Of a stretch of DNA of 64,000 nucleotides, positions 1-8,315 are shown one piece after another (positions within the stretch are counted from its first letter, which is position 1; the number at the start of each line of letters is the position of its first letter). Both the position numbers and the translations under genes were made by a program. Source of the stretch: Psychrobacter sp. AH5 (GTDB lineage Bacteria > Pseudomonadota > Gammaproteobacteria > Pseudomonadales > Moraxellaceae); NCBI RefSeq assembly GCF_040371085.1, contig NZ_JAMBMT010000001.1:1798001-1862000 (forward strand), read 5' to 3'. The notes below the pieces were generated by a model. It was not told where the DNA came from. It saw only the letters and a program-made list of their open reading frames with translations, and did no database searches.

Positions 1-443
1 TTTTTGGTGGCAAACAATAACCAAAAAGCGGCGGCAATCAAAGCGGATAACATCACGTAAATGAACTGATTTGGCGTAACAGCCAAACCATCCAAGTCAA
101 CGATACCACTACGAATGGTATCAGTGACCTCTCCGCCTGCGAGCACCGCGCCTGACACCTCAAATATCGCCGCTACCCCTAAAGCTTGCGGGATAGTCAA
201 AGTCCCCGCTCCTACTGAAGTGCCAAAGGAGTTTGCGACATCGTTGCCACCGATATTGAATGCCATAAAGACACCAAAGGCGGTCGCCACTATAAACAGT
301 GTCGTCTGCTGACGCATAGTGTAATCAAGACCCCACCATAAAAAATAGCCGGTCATTGCAATCAGTAAAATAGCAAAAAATAGATTGATTCTCATAGAGC
401 CAACCGACTTGGTTGATTCTGTAGAGCTGCTGCTAATACCCAT
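1..443 (-). CDS. PiT-family inorganic phosphate transporter (N-terminal part, cut by window edge)
   Basis: Membrane permease that imports inorganic phosphate, in this family usually coupled to protons or sodium. I translated the minus strand from the ATG at 443. About 147 residues are visible before the left edge. After a Ser/Thr-rich cytoplasmic start there are hydrophobic segments near residues 18-37 and 45-65, and then the PiT signature [20 protein letters not shown] around residues 60-80. A second hydrophobic stretch lies at the edge. The reading frame is open to position 1, so the C-terminal part is missing only because the window ends. The next gene upstream on the same strand is a polyphosphate:AMP phosphotransferase, so phosphate uptake and polyphosphate use are neighbours. 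The family call is firm from the signature; the ion partner and substrate affinity are not visible. Confidence 0.88.
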   Translation of the reverse strand, partial: MGISSSSTESTKSVGSMRINLFFAILLIAMTGYFLWWGLDYTMRQQTTLFIVATAFGVFMAFNIGGNDVANSFGTSVGAGTLTIPQALGVAAIFEVSGAVLAGGEVTDTIRSGIVDLDGLAVTPNQFIYVMLSALIAAAFWLLFATK

Positions 444-893
444 AAATTGATACGCCCTGCGTAAGATTGAAGATATTGTTGATTGAGAATGATGCCACAA
501 AAAACGCTATGACCAAAAGCTGGTAGCGTCTTTATGGCTTGATTTCAAATCGTCTCAAATCTGTGTTGAACTATACTATTGAAAATATCGTGACTGTTAT
601 AAACTTGCTATGCACCTAGCAGCATTAGACATACAGTTAAGCCGCAAAAAACTGTCCCTAAAAAATTAGGCAGCTTGCGGCTTATATCTTTAGCCGTTAT
701 CTAAATTATAAATAACGGCTAATCCGTTTAGAGACACTAATTGAAGCAAAACTTACCATAAAAACCCATACTAATTATTAGCAGTAAAAGCTCGCTTCCG
801 TTAATGTGCGCCCATTATATTAAAAATTTAGCACTTATGCACAATGAAATTGCCAAATTTGTAACTGCTAATGTATAGCGCTTTTGTCTTGAC
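444..893. other. Gene-free 450-bp interval between pap and the phosphate transporter with two inverted repeats
   Basis: No convincing gene. Two dyads are visible: 639-647 with 675-683 (AAGCCGCAA / TTGCGGCTT, with a second smaller pairing inside), and 691-700 with 712-721 (TAGCCGTTAT / ATAACGGCTA). Read on the minus strand they follow the pap stop and precede the transporter start. They could be an mRNA 3'-end structure for pap or a leader structure for the transporter. Neither is followed by a long clean T-run on the minus strand, so a simple terminator call is weak. Confidence 0.5.
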
Positions 894-2657
894 TCAGTCC
901 GCAGGTCGTATATAACTCTCTAGTCGCTTGATAGCATGATCAAGCACATCGAGGCGAGCACGGCGCTTATCATTAGTAGCGACAATACACCAAGGAGCAT
1001 TTTTAGTATGGGTATACGCTAGCATATCCGCGGCCGCTTGCACATAGTCGGACCATTTCTCACGGTTACGCCAGTCATCATCGGTGAGTTTGAACTGCTT
1101 ATGCGGCGTCTCACGCCTAGCTTCAAAACGCTTTAACTGCTCTTTTTTGTCAATCGCTAACCAGTACTTGATGACAATAGTACCAGCGGCTTGCAAATCA
1201 GCCTCAAAGCGATTGATCTCGCCATAAGCGCGTTGCCAATCGCTTTGAGGCGCTAATTGCTCAATACGCTCAACTAAGACGCGCCCATACCAAGTTCGAT
1301 CAAAGATGGCGATACGACTAAGACGATCAGTTTGCTCATTAGGCAGCTTAGTCCAAAAGCGCCATAGATAAGGGTGTTGTAGCTCATAGAGCATCGGCGC
1401 GCCAATGTTATATATCTGGTACTCGCGTGGATCGAGCGGCGCCACCATTCTTTTGATAGAGCCGCCCTTGCCCGCGGCATCCATACCCTCAAAAGCAAAA
1501 ATCACATGACGACCCTTTCGCGCCCGAATCAGTTCTGCAAACCTTGCCTGTTTATCGGCCAGCTCCTCTTTATAATCTGACTTATCCAGATCATGATCTT
1601 TGATATCGGTTAGCACTTTGGGAATGTCGGTAGCACTAAAAGCAGTTGATGCAAAATCACTCTTCTTTTTTAAGGCTGTGCGCGAGGGTTTAGTGTCATT
1701 GTGTGCGTTTGCTTTGACGGGACTTTCGCTACTTACTAGCGCCTCTTGCATAGCGTGTAGTACTTCGTGACAAAAGCTAATAGTCGCTTGCGATTTGTCA
1801 TTGCCATCGATGATGACCCAGTCGCCTTGCTGGCGCAAAATAGTCTCAGCTATTGAATTAAACTGCGCCAATACCTTCTCATCGCTCCAGTCGATCTGAT
1901 ATAGATACTGCGGATCGGCTTCTTTATCATTGAGACGCTCTTTTAGCGTATCAGCGTCGATATGAAACCAGCATTTGAGTACTTTGGTTTGATTCGCTGC
2001 CAAATCGCGCTCAAAAACTTGCAAATCCTCTAATTGCTTTTTTAGATAAGTGCGCCAGTCCATCGTTGGCAAAGCTTGCACGGCATTTGACTCATGAGCC
2101 ACACTATAGATAGCTGAGCTGGCTTTTTTATTATCGCTGTCGTTTTTATCTGGCTCATCTAGGTTTTGTTGCGCGGCCATCATACGCATGACGTTATAAA
2201 TCAAATCAGCGTACCAGTTACCAAAATAGACCATCACATCGCCATGACGCGGCATAGCGGCGGTATGAGCTTGCCAAATCGGCTGATAAGCTAGGGGCGG
2301 ATAGCCGATGGTAGCCTCCACTTTTAGCAGCCTTGGATCTACCCATTGACGCAGCTGCTTGACCGAGCGCCCCTTGCCCGCTTGCTCCATACCGTTTACT
2401 AGCACTAATAAACCTGTAGGCTTATTCGCAGGCGGCGGGGTTTGTTGCCTAGTGGCTCTAAGAGCGAACTGGGCGGTGACAAGTGCTAGTCTTAGCTCCT
2501 CTTCATCCATCGAGAACTCGCTAAGCGGATTGGGTATTAAGCGGCGATTAACCACTTCTGGGTCTAAACCATCGCTAACCGCTTCTCGCTTATTACCCTC
2601 AGGTTTATCATTAGGTTTTTTACTAGGCTTAGTAGCATTAGATTTATTTTTGGACAT
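894..2657 (-). CDS. pap: Polyphosphate:AMP phosphotransferase, two fused PPK2 domains
   Basis: Transfers phosphate from polyphosphate to AMP, giving ADP (class II PPK2, as in Acinetobacter Pap). The 587-residue protein has a charged, low-complexity N terminus (1-35) and two PPK2 domains. The C-terminal domain (about 365-587) is complete: Walker A GMDAAGKGG at 391-399 and the Walker B/lid segment IFDRTWYGRVLVER at 451-464. The N-terminal domain (about 50-310) keeps a Walker A-like GMEQAGKG (89-96), but the Walker B region reads YFGNWYAD (144-151) and lacks the FDR triad, so it is probably not catalytic by itself; that is usual for the fused class. A Ser/Lys-rich linker (about 310-345) joins the domains. 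The start has only a weak ribosome site (GTGAG). It lies next to a phosphate transporter. Confidence 0.92.
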   Translation of the reverse strand: MSKNKSNATKPSKKPNDKPEGNKREAVSDGLDPEVVNRRLIPNPLSEFSMDEEELRLALVTAQFALRATRQQTPPPANKPTGLLVLVNGMEQAGKGRSVKQLRQWVDPRLLKVEATIGYPPLAYQPIWQAHTAAMPRHGDVMVYFGNWYADLIYNVMRMMAAQQNLDEPDKNDSDNKKASSAIYSVAHESNAVQALPTMDWRTYLKKQLEDLQVFERDLAANQTKVLKCWFHIDADTLKERLNDKEADPQYLYQIDWSDEKVLAQFNSIAETILRQQGDWVIIDGNDKSQATISFCHEVLHAMQEALVSSESPVKANAHNDTKPSRTALKKKSDFASTAFSATDIPKVLTDIKDHDLDKSDYKEELADKQARFAELIRARKGRHVIFAFEGMDAAGKGGSIKRMVAPLDPREYQIYNIGAPMLYELQHPYLWRFWTKLPNEQTDRLSRIAIFDRTWYGRVLVERIEQLAPQSDWQRAYGEINRFEADLQAAGTIVIKYWLAIDKKEQLKRFEARRETPHKQFKLTDDDWRNREKWSDYVQAAADMLAYTHTKNAPWCIVATNDKRRARLDVLDHAIKRLESYIRPAD

Positions 2658-2923
2658 GATAATGACTCACTTTTTCGTTATTATAGAATGATAATAGCAT
2701 TCGCTTGCTCGATGGATAATATCGCTGTGTAACAGTTTGCCATTTGTATTGTTTTTTATTTAGGGGTAACTTCTTATTAGAGTGGTATGATTGTTTGATA
2801 TAGCTTGATAATTGACAGCGATAAATAAGCGTAGCTTTTTTATTGGATATAAAAGATTTTTAGGATTGGATTGGTATTATTTTATTGAAATAACTGTACT
2901 AACATTACATAGGATTAGCTGTC

Positions 2924-3634
2924 ATGACTGCTTTTTTAGAGTTGCAACAACATCTAACTCGTTACTGGGCGCTACCCTATCATGACGATGAAACGCTTAA
3001 TCGCGCGCTAAATGAAGTACAGACTTGGCAGCGTCTTCGCATTCAGCGTACGCATAAAGAGCTATTTTCGCAGCCTAATAATAGATTGATGGCAAATTAT
3101 TTTTTGACTCAATTATATGGCGGCGAGAAATTCAAACTATTGGCAGTACAATTAGCGCGAGTTTTGCCAAAGGCACAAAAACTTGAGCGTTTGGTAAAAG
3201 AGTCAGTATTAGAGACCGCGAGCATGTCCATTCAGGCGGCTATACTAGCGATTGAGATGGATTTGCATTTGGCTCAGTGGTTAGTCGATCGTAATTTACC
3301 AGTGAATGAAAAAAACGTCATGCTCGCTTATAGTGTCCTTGATGAATCGGCTGAGCGCCGTGAGCAGCTTAGTAATCTAAAAGAGGTCTGCTATCGTACC
3401 GATAAATATTTTAATTCTTTTTTACTCCAAAAAGCTTTTGCCTTAGCCAAAAGCACCGCTTATAGTCTCAACTATCAGCCTTTATATGATTTTGTGGAAG
3501 CAGGGTTTGCCGCGATGAAGCCACTTGAAAGCGTTAGCAGCTTTATTGATCCCTTTTGCGCTCGTGAGCTTGAGATTATTGAACAAATACACCAGGCTAA
3601 TAAAGGCAAAAGTAGAGGCTTTGATGTATCATAG
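2924..3634 (+). CDS. Conserved uncharacterised protein, first of a tandem pair (FFLEELY-motif-like)
   Basis: I do not know the function. The product is 236 residues, soluble, mostly helical in appearance, with no signal peptide or membrane segment. A conserved core ANYFLTQLYGG sits at about 64-74, resembling the FFLEELY motif that names a family of small Moraxellaceae proteins as I recall it. Other conserved blocks shared with the next gene are WQRxRI (34-39), HLAQWL, RREQLxNLKEVCYR and FIDPFCARELEII near the C terminus. The start has an AGGA ribosome site nine bases before the ATG. The gene begins a run of plus-strand genes leading into ubiE-ubiJ-ubiB, but a 94-base gap separates it from its paralogue, so an operon is only likely. 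The family assignment is an inference from motif likeness. Confidence 0.7.
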   Translation: MTAFLELQQHLTRYWALPYHDDETLNRALNEVQTWQRLRIQRTHKELFSQPNNRLMANYFLTQLYGGEKFKLLAVQLARVLPKAQKLERLVKESVLETASMSIQAAILAIEMDLHLAQWLVDRNLPVNEKNVMLAYSVLDESAERREQLSNLKEVCYRTDKYFNSFLLQKAFALAKSTAYSLNYQPLYDFVEAGFAAMKPLESVSSFIDPFCARELEIIEQIHQANKGKSRGFDVS

Positions 3635-3731
3635 GCAGACCAAAAAGCGCAAGATATAAGCCGTTTTGTTATAACCACTCTCATTATCTTTTAACTATCA
3701 GGTTTGGATAAATTTTATATAGGATTTTTTG

Positions 3732-4445
3732 ATGTCTGCATTATCAGAATTACAGCACCATTTAGCCCGTTTTTGGCAACTGCCTCATCATGACAATGAA
3801 GCGCTAAAAGTTAAATTAGATCAAGTCCAAGCTTGGCAGCGTGCGCGTATTGAAAAAACTCATGCCGATGCCTTTGGCAAACCAAAAAATAAGCTTATGG
3901 CAAATTATTTTTTGAACCAGCTCTATGGCGGTGATGAATTCAAAAAACTAGCAGAACAACTCCAGCGTATCGTCCCTAAAGCCAAAAAAGTAGAGCGTTT
4001 TGCGCCTGCCTCCGCTTTAGAAACCGGTAGCATGGCTATTTATGCCTCTGTTCTAGCTATGGAGTTGGATGTTCATTTAGCTCAGTGGTTACTGGCACAA
4101 GAGTTGCCTGTCAATGAGGAAAATATGCTTAGCGCTTATCGCGCGGTCGATGAAGGCGATAAACGCCGCGAGCAGCTGGATAATCTAAAAGAGGTTTGTT
4201 ACCGCGCTGACAAATATGTTAACTCGTTTATGATCCGCAAAGCTTTTGGGATGACTAAGCGCACCGCTTATCGTCATAATTACCAGCCATTATACGACTT
4301 TATTGACGACGGCTTTACCGCGATGCGCCCTCTTGATAGTGTCAAAGGTTTTATCGACCCCTTTTGTGCGCGCGAGCTTGAGATTATCAACCAAGTTCAT
4401 GCCAATACTGATAGCAGCGCGGCATCGGTGTTTGCAGTAGCCTAA
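3732..4445 (+). CDS. Conserved uncharacterised protein, second of a tandem pair (FFLEELY-motif-like)
   Basis: Paralogue of the preceding gene; by eye well over half of the aligned residues match from end to end without large gaps, which points to a tandem duplication followed by divergence. The product is 237 residues and soluble. It keeps the same landmarks: ANYFLNQLYGG, HLAQWL, RREQLDNLKEVCYR and FIDPFCARELEII. I place the start at the ATG at 3732 and not the TTG just before it, because AGGA at 3721-3724 is seven bases upstream of this ATG. The C-terminal tail (last 15 residues) is not shared with the first copy. It is followed after 60 bases by ubiE. The role is unknown; linkage to quinone synthesis is only positional. 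Confidence 0.7.
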   Translation: MSALSELQHHLARFWQLPHHDNEALKVKLDQVQAWQRARIEKTHADAFGKPKNKLMANYFLNQLYGGDEFKKLAEQLQRIVPKAKKVERFAPASALETGSMAIYASVLAMELDVHLAQWLLAQELPVNEENMLSAYRAVDEGDKRREQLDNLKEVCYRADKYVNSFMIRKAFGMTKRTAYRHNYQPLYDFIDDGFTAMRPLDSVKGFIDPFCARELEIINQVHANTDSSAASVFAVA

Positions 4446-4505
4446 CTTTATTTGCGTAATAGTCCTTATGCCTGACGCATGATGGATAAGAAATAGGAAA
4501 AGCTT

Positions 4506-5684
4506 ATGACTGACAATAACAACTACACTCTCGATAATAATATCGACACAGCGGCTGTCAGCAATACTGATATAAAATCTAGCAGTCATAGCGACTTACA
4601 AGATAAGTTGATCAAAGATAGCATCGCTAATAATCAAAATATCACCGCTCAAGTACAAGCGCGCCAAAGCTCTGAGCCCAAAATTGAGAATCAAGCTTCT
4701 ATGAACACTAATAATCAAAGCTCTACTAGCAGTAATAATGACGACTTTACATCAGTACAAAGCCTACCTATTGGCACCCCGCAAGGTCAACAAACCACTA
4801 TGACTAAAGACCATACAACCCCTCGTACTAATGATAAAGCGCAGGCTCAAGCTCACTCTCAGCCTAATAGTGCCTCAACTAAGCAAAGCGTATTTAATCA
4901 GCGTGATGATATCAATAATCCGCACACACCTGAAACCGATGGCTTAGAGCAGACCCATTTTGGTTATAAAACCGTCAATAAAGCTGAAAAGCAAGCGCGC
5001 GTAGCCGATGTCTTTACTTCAGTCGCCAAAAAATACGATATTATGAATGATTTGATGTCGTTCGGTATTCACCGCTTATGGAAGCGCTTTGCTATTAGCT
5101 TATCGGGTGTTCGCGCTGGTCAACAAGTCCTTGATATCGCCGGTGGTACGGGCGATTTGGCCAAAGTCTTTAGCCGTGAAGTTGGCCGTAGTGGACACGT
5201 TGTGTTATCGGATATCAACGCTGCTATGCTTGAGGTTGGCCGTGAGCGCCTGATTAATGCTGGCTGCAATAACGTTGATTTTGTGCTTGCCAATGCTGAG
5301 ACTTTAGCGCCCTTTGATGACGAGAGTTTTGATCTATTGACCATCAGCTTTGGTCTACGTAATGTCACGGATAAAGATGCAGCGCTACGCTCTATGTACC
5401 GCGTACTTAAGCCCGGTGGTCGTTTATTGATATTGGAATTCTCTAAACCTATCTTTGAGCCATTATCCAAAGCTTATGATTTGTACTCATTCACCGCTTT
5501 ACCGATGATGGGTAAAATCGTCGCCAATGACTCTGAGAGTTATCAGTATCTAGCCGAATCCATCCGTATGCATCCCGATCAGCAGACGCTCAAGCAAATG
5601 ATGGAGCAAGCGGGTTTTGTTAATTGTGATTATCATAATCTAACGGCAGGTATCGTAGCGGTGCATCGCGGCTTTAAAGCCTAA
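4506..5684 (+). CDS. ubiE: Ubiquinone/menaquinone C-methyltransferase UbiE with a long disordered N-terminal extension
   Basis: SAM-dependent C-methylation step in ubiquinone (and, where present, menaquinone) synthesis. The methyltransferase core begins at about residue 150 (HFGYKTVN) and runs to 392. It carries the family signature [17 protein letters not shown] (177-193), the SAM-binding LDIAGGTGD (209-217) and the later [15 protein letters not shown] block. Typical UbiE proteins are about 250 residues, so the first 145 or so residues here are extra. They are rich in Asn, Ser, Thr and Gln and look disordered. The long start is supported by AGGAAA seven bases before the ATG at 4506; internal Met codons at residues 66 and 99 lack a comparable site. 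It begins the ubiE-ubiJ-ubiB set. Confidence 0.95.
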   Translation: MTDNNNYTLDNNIDTAAVSNTDIKSSSHSDLQDKLIKDSIANNQNITAQVQARQSSEPKIENQASMNTNNQSSTSSNNDDFTSVQSLPIGTPQGQQTTMTKDHTTPRTNDKAQAQAHSQPNSASTKQSVFNQRDDINNPHTPETDGLEQTHFGYKTVNKAEKQARVADVFTSVAKKYDIMNDLMSFGIHRLWKRFAISLSGVRAGQQVLDIAGGTGDLAKVFSREVGRSGHVVLSDINAAMLEVGRERLINAGCNNVDFVLANAETLAPFDDESFDLLTISFGLRNVTDKDAALRSMYRVLKPGGRLLILEFSKPIFEPLSKAYDLYSFTALPMMGKIVANDSESYQYLAESIRMHPDQQTLKQMMEQAGFVNCDYHNLTAGIVAVHRGFKA

Positions 5685-5748
5685 CTCTGAGCTTGCACAG
5701 CTCAAAGTTTAAAGCTCAAAAATCTAACCTTATTTACGTGAGAATATT

Positions 5749-6450
5749 ATGCTAACGGTGTTACTTTTGGCAGGTGCCGAGAAGCTTATCAATGTCGCTC
5801 TTATGAGCGATGAGATTACCCAAGCTGGCCTTGAGCCTTTGGCTGGTAAAGTGCTACGTCTCAATATGACGATGCCTGAAATCCACTTAGATGTGATATT
5901 CAATCATAAACGGCTGCGTTTTGAGCCTGTGACCACCCCATGCGTGTTTGAGACGCGCGGCGGTGATTCCTTAGATGAACGCGCGCAAGCGGATTTGGAT
6001 ATGGCACAGATCGGTCATAGCGCTCCTGATTGTATCATTAATGTTGATAATCCAGCGCAGCTACTCAATCTGCTACGCGAGCCAAAAGGCAATCTGCCTA
6101 TTGAAGGCGACTATAAAGTACTGATGCAGCTCAAGCAGCTAGTTGCAGGCTTTGATCCTGATATTGCCGGTCAGCTAGAGCCGCTGATTGGCAAACCTTT
6201 AGCAAGCCAGCTGCAACTGCTTATCAAACAGCTTAAATGGAGCTTACGTCACAGTGGTAAACGCGTCTTTGACGATGTCACCGACTGGGCAAATGACATA
6301 GCGGGTACTAGCGAACCTGACCCAATCGACAAAGCAGAAACCGATGATCTAAAACAGCAACTGCTTAAGCTACGAGCCGATGTCGAGCGTGAAGAAGCTA
6401 AGCTTTTAGCGTTAAAAATGGAACAAGCACGTCTTAGGCAAAACCAATAA
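5749..6450 (+). CDS. ubiJ: Ubiquinone biosynthesis accessory factor UbiJ (SCP2 domain)
   Basis: Lipid-binding accessory protein of the ubiquinone biosynthesis complex; in E. coli UbiJ (YigP) works with UbiK and helps the later Ubi enzymes handle hydrophobic intermediates. The 233-residue product has an SCP2-like N-terminal half (about 20-125), then a helical middle, and a C-terminal coiled-coil-like stretch (about 200-233: LKQQLLKLRADVEREEAKL). Sequence conservation in this family is low; the call rests on the fold-like pattern, the length, and above all the position between ubiE (64 bases upstream) and ubiB (89 bases downstream), which is the standard order. The start is the ATG at 5749 behind GTGAGAAT. 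Confidence 0.85.
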   Translation: MLTVLLLAGAEKLINVALMSDEITQAGLEPLAGKVLRLNMTMPEIHLDVIFNHKRLRFEPVTTPCVFETRGGDSLDERAQADLDMAQIGHSAPDCIINVDNPAQLLNLLREPKGNLPIEGDYKVLMQLKQLVAGFDPDIAGQLEPLIGKPLASQLQLLIKQLKWSLRHSGKRVFDDVTDWANDIAGTSEPDPIDKAETDDLKQQLLKLRADVEREEAKLLALKMEQARLRQNQ

Positions 6451-6539
6451 TTTGTCTCATACTTAATAGCTATTTCACTATTACTGTCATTAACGTACTG
6501 GTTCTAACCTTGTACCCTATTCTAGAGTAATTATAGTCC

Positions 6540-8225
6540 ATGCTACTATCTCACCGCGCACGCTTACTTGAGCTTTGGCGTATTGCCGCCAGTTATCGTC
6601 TTGATACTCATTTATCCGTCGAAGAGGCGCCGCAGCTCCAGCCTATTGCGCGTTTACTGCGTCTACATCCTGCCGCTTGGGGTAAAAAACATCAGCCCAA
6701 TGCCGTCAAATACGCGTTAGAAGATATGGGTACGCTGTTTTTGAAGTTAGGCCAACTGCTCTCGACCCGCCGCGACTTAGTTCCTCCAAGCATTATCGAG
6801 CAATTAGTACAACTACAAGACCAAGTAAAACCTTTCGCCGTTGATACCGCTATCGCTCAAATCGAAGATAATAAGCATGGCTTAGGTCAAACTATCGATA
6901 GTTTATTTGCCCGTTTCGATACCAAGCCTTTAGCCGCTGCCTCCATCGCACAAGTGCATACCGCCGCCCTGCCAGATGGCCGTGAAGTGGTGGTCAAAGT
7001 AGTGCGTCCTGATATCCGTAACACTATTATCGCCGACTTTGAGCTACTACGTGAGGTTGCGAGCTGGGCATCTGCGCGGATAGAAGCAGCACGTGCAGTA
7101 CATATCATCGATATTGTGGAGGACTACCGGCAAGTGATGCTCAATGAGCTGGACTTGACGCTAGAGGCCGATAATACCACTAAGATGCGTAATAACTTTT
7201 TGGGCTCAGCATTAATGTATGTGCCGGAAGTCTATGACGCCTCAAAGAATGTGATGATAATGGAGCGCATCCAAGGCGTGCCAATCTCGCAAGTAGAAAT
7301 CTTCGATCAGCTTGGCTACGACCGTGCCGCTTTAGCAAAAAAAGGCCTGACGATATTTTTTACGCAAGTGTTCCGTGATAACTTCTTTCATGCCGATATG
7401 CATCCGGGCAATGTCTTTGTTGAGACCCCACCAGTTAAGACGCTTAATCTCAGTGCAAGCTCTGATGCGGGTGCTAATGCAGGACCGATCGATTTAGGTC
7501 ATGAGCCAAGATACATTGGTCTTGACTGCGCCATCATGGGTACGTTGTCTAAGGAAGATCAGCTGATAGTCGCGCGCATGCTACTTGCGGTGATGAATAA
7601 TAACTTTACTGCTTTAGTCGATATCGTCAGCCGCGCCAGCTGGATACCGCCTAATACCGATAAGCACGCCCTGATACGAGATATGCGCCGTACCGTTGGC
7701 CCTATGCTCCAAAAATCAATCAATGAGATTGATTTTGCTGGCGTATTGATGCAGATATTAGATATAGCGCGTCGCCATCATATGAGTATTCCGCCGCAGC
7801 TTACGCTGCTGCTAAAGACTTTAGTGCATGTCGAAGGTCTAGGCCGCGACCTGTATCCTGAGCTTGATATCTGGTCATTAGCTAAGCCGATCTTAAGCGG
7901 CTGGATCAAAGAGCAGCTTGATCCTATGCGTAACTTACAGCAGCTACGAAAACAGCTGCCGGAGATTTTATTATCCAGTACCGATATTCCAAAGCTACTC
8001 GATCAGGGTCTGCAAAGTCTCGCCTCACAAGGCTCCAGACAAGACAGCCAACTGCGTGAGATGCAGCAAATACGCGCTGATATGCTCAATGATCGTCGCC
8101 GCGACTGGTTAGCCTTGGCAGGATTTGGCATTAGTATCGCCATTGCTACGCAAGTCATCGGTTGGCTTGCGCCACTGTTTTATATTTTAGCGGTGCTAGC
8201 GGTGATTTGGCGTATTTTAGCTTAG
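6540..8225 (+). CDS. ubiB: UbiB, atypical kinase-like ATPase for ubiquinone biosynthesis
   Basis: ADCK/UbiB-family protein required for ubiquinone synthesis, anchored to the inner membrane by its C terminus. Visible landmarks in the 561-residue product: the KxGQ motif as LKLGQLLSTR (near 67), the Ala-rich loop AAASIAQVHTA (near 140), the catalytic-type HADMHPGNVFV (near 284), and two C-terminal hydrophobic segments (about 522-560). Two oddities: roughly 28 extra residues (ETPPVKTLNL...GHEPR) sit between HPGNVFV and the metal-binding segment, and that segment reads YIGLDCAIMG, where relatives I recall have DCG or DFG. The core is otherwise intact, so I expect it to function. Third gene of ubiE-ubiJ-ubiB. 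Confidence 0.94.
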   Translation: MLLSHRARLLELWRIAASYRLDTHLSVEEAPQLQPIARLLRLHPAAWGKKHQPNAVKYALEDMGTLFLKLGQLLSTRRDLVPPSIIEQLVQLQDQVKPFAVDTAIAQIEDNKHGLGQTIDSLFARFDTKPLAAASIAQVHTAALPDGREVVVKVVRPDIRNTIIADFELLREVASWASARIEAARAVHIIDIVEDYRQVMLNELDLTLEADNTTKMRNNFLGSALMYVPEVYDASKNVMIMERIQGVPISQVEIFDQLGYDRAALAKKGLTIFFTQVFRDNFFHADMHPGNVFVETPPVKTLNLSASSDAGANAGPIDLGHEPRYIGLDCAIMGTLSKEDQLIVARMLLAVMNNNFTALVDIVSRASWIPPNTDKHALIRDMRRTVGPMLQKSINEIDFAGVLMQILDIARRHHMSIPPQLTLLLKTLVHVEGLGRDLYPELDIWSLAKPILSGWIKEQLDPMRNLQQLRKQLPEILLSSTDIPKLLDQGLQSLASQGSRQDSQLREMQQIRADMLNDRRRDWLALAGFGISIAIATQVIGWLAPLFYILAVLAVIWRILA

Positions 8226-8315
8226 GACGTGTTGCAACTATCTTGTTTAAAAATCCTGTTATTTAAAGCACTACTATTAGATTTTAAAAAGCTATTCATA
8301 GCTTAGGAGCTACTT

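Noticed and set aside
894..2657. A second polyphosphate kinase gene inside the pap gene
   Set aside because: Both PPK2 domains are in one uninterrupted frame and this fusion is the normal class II form.
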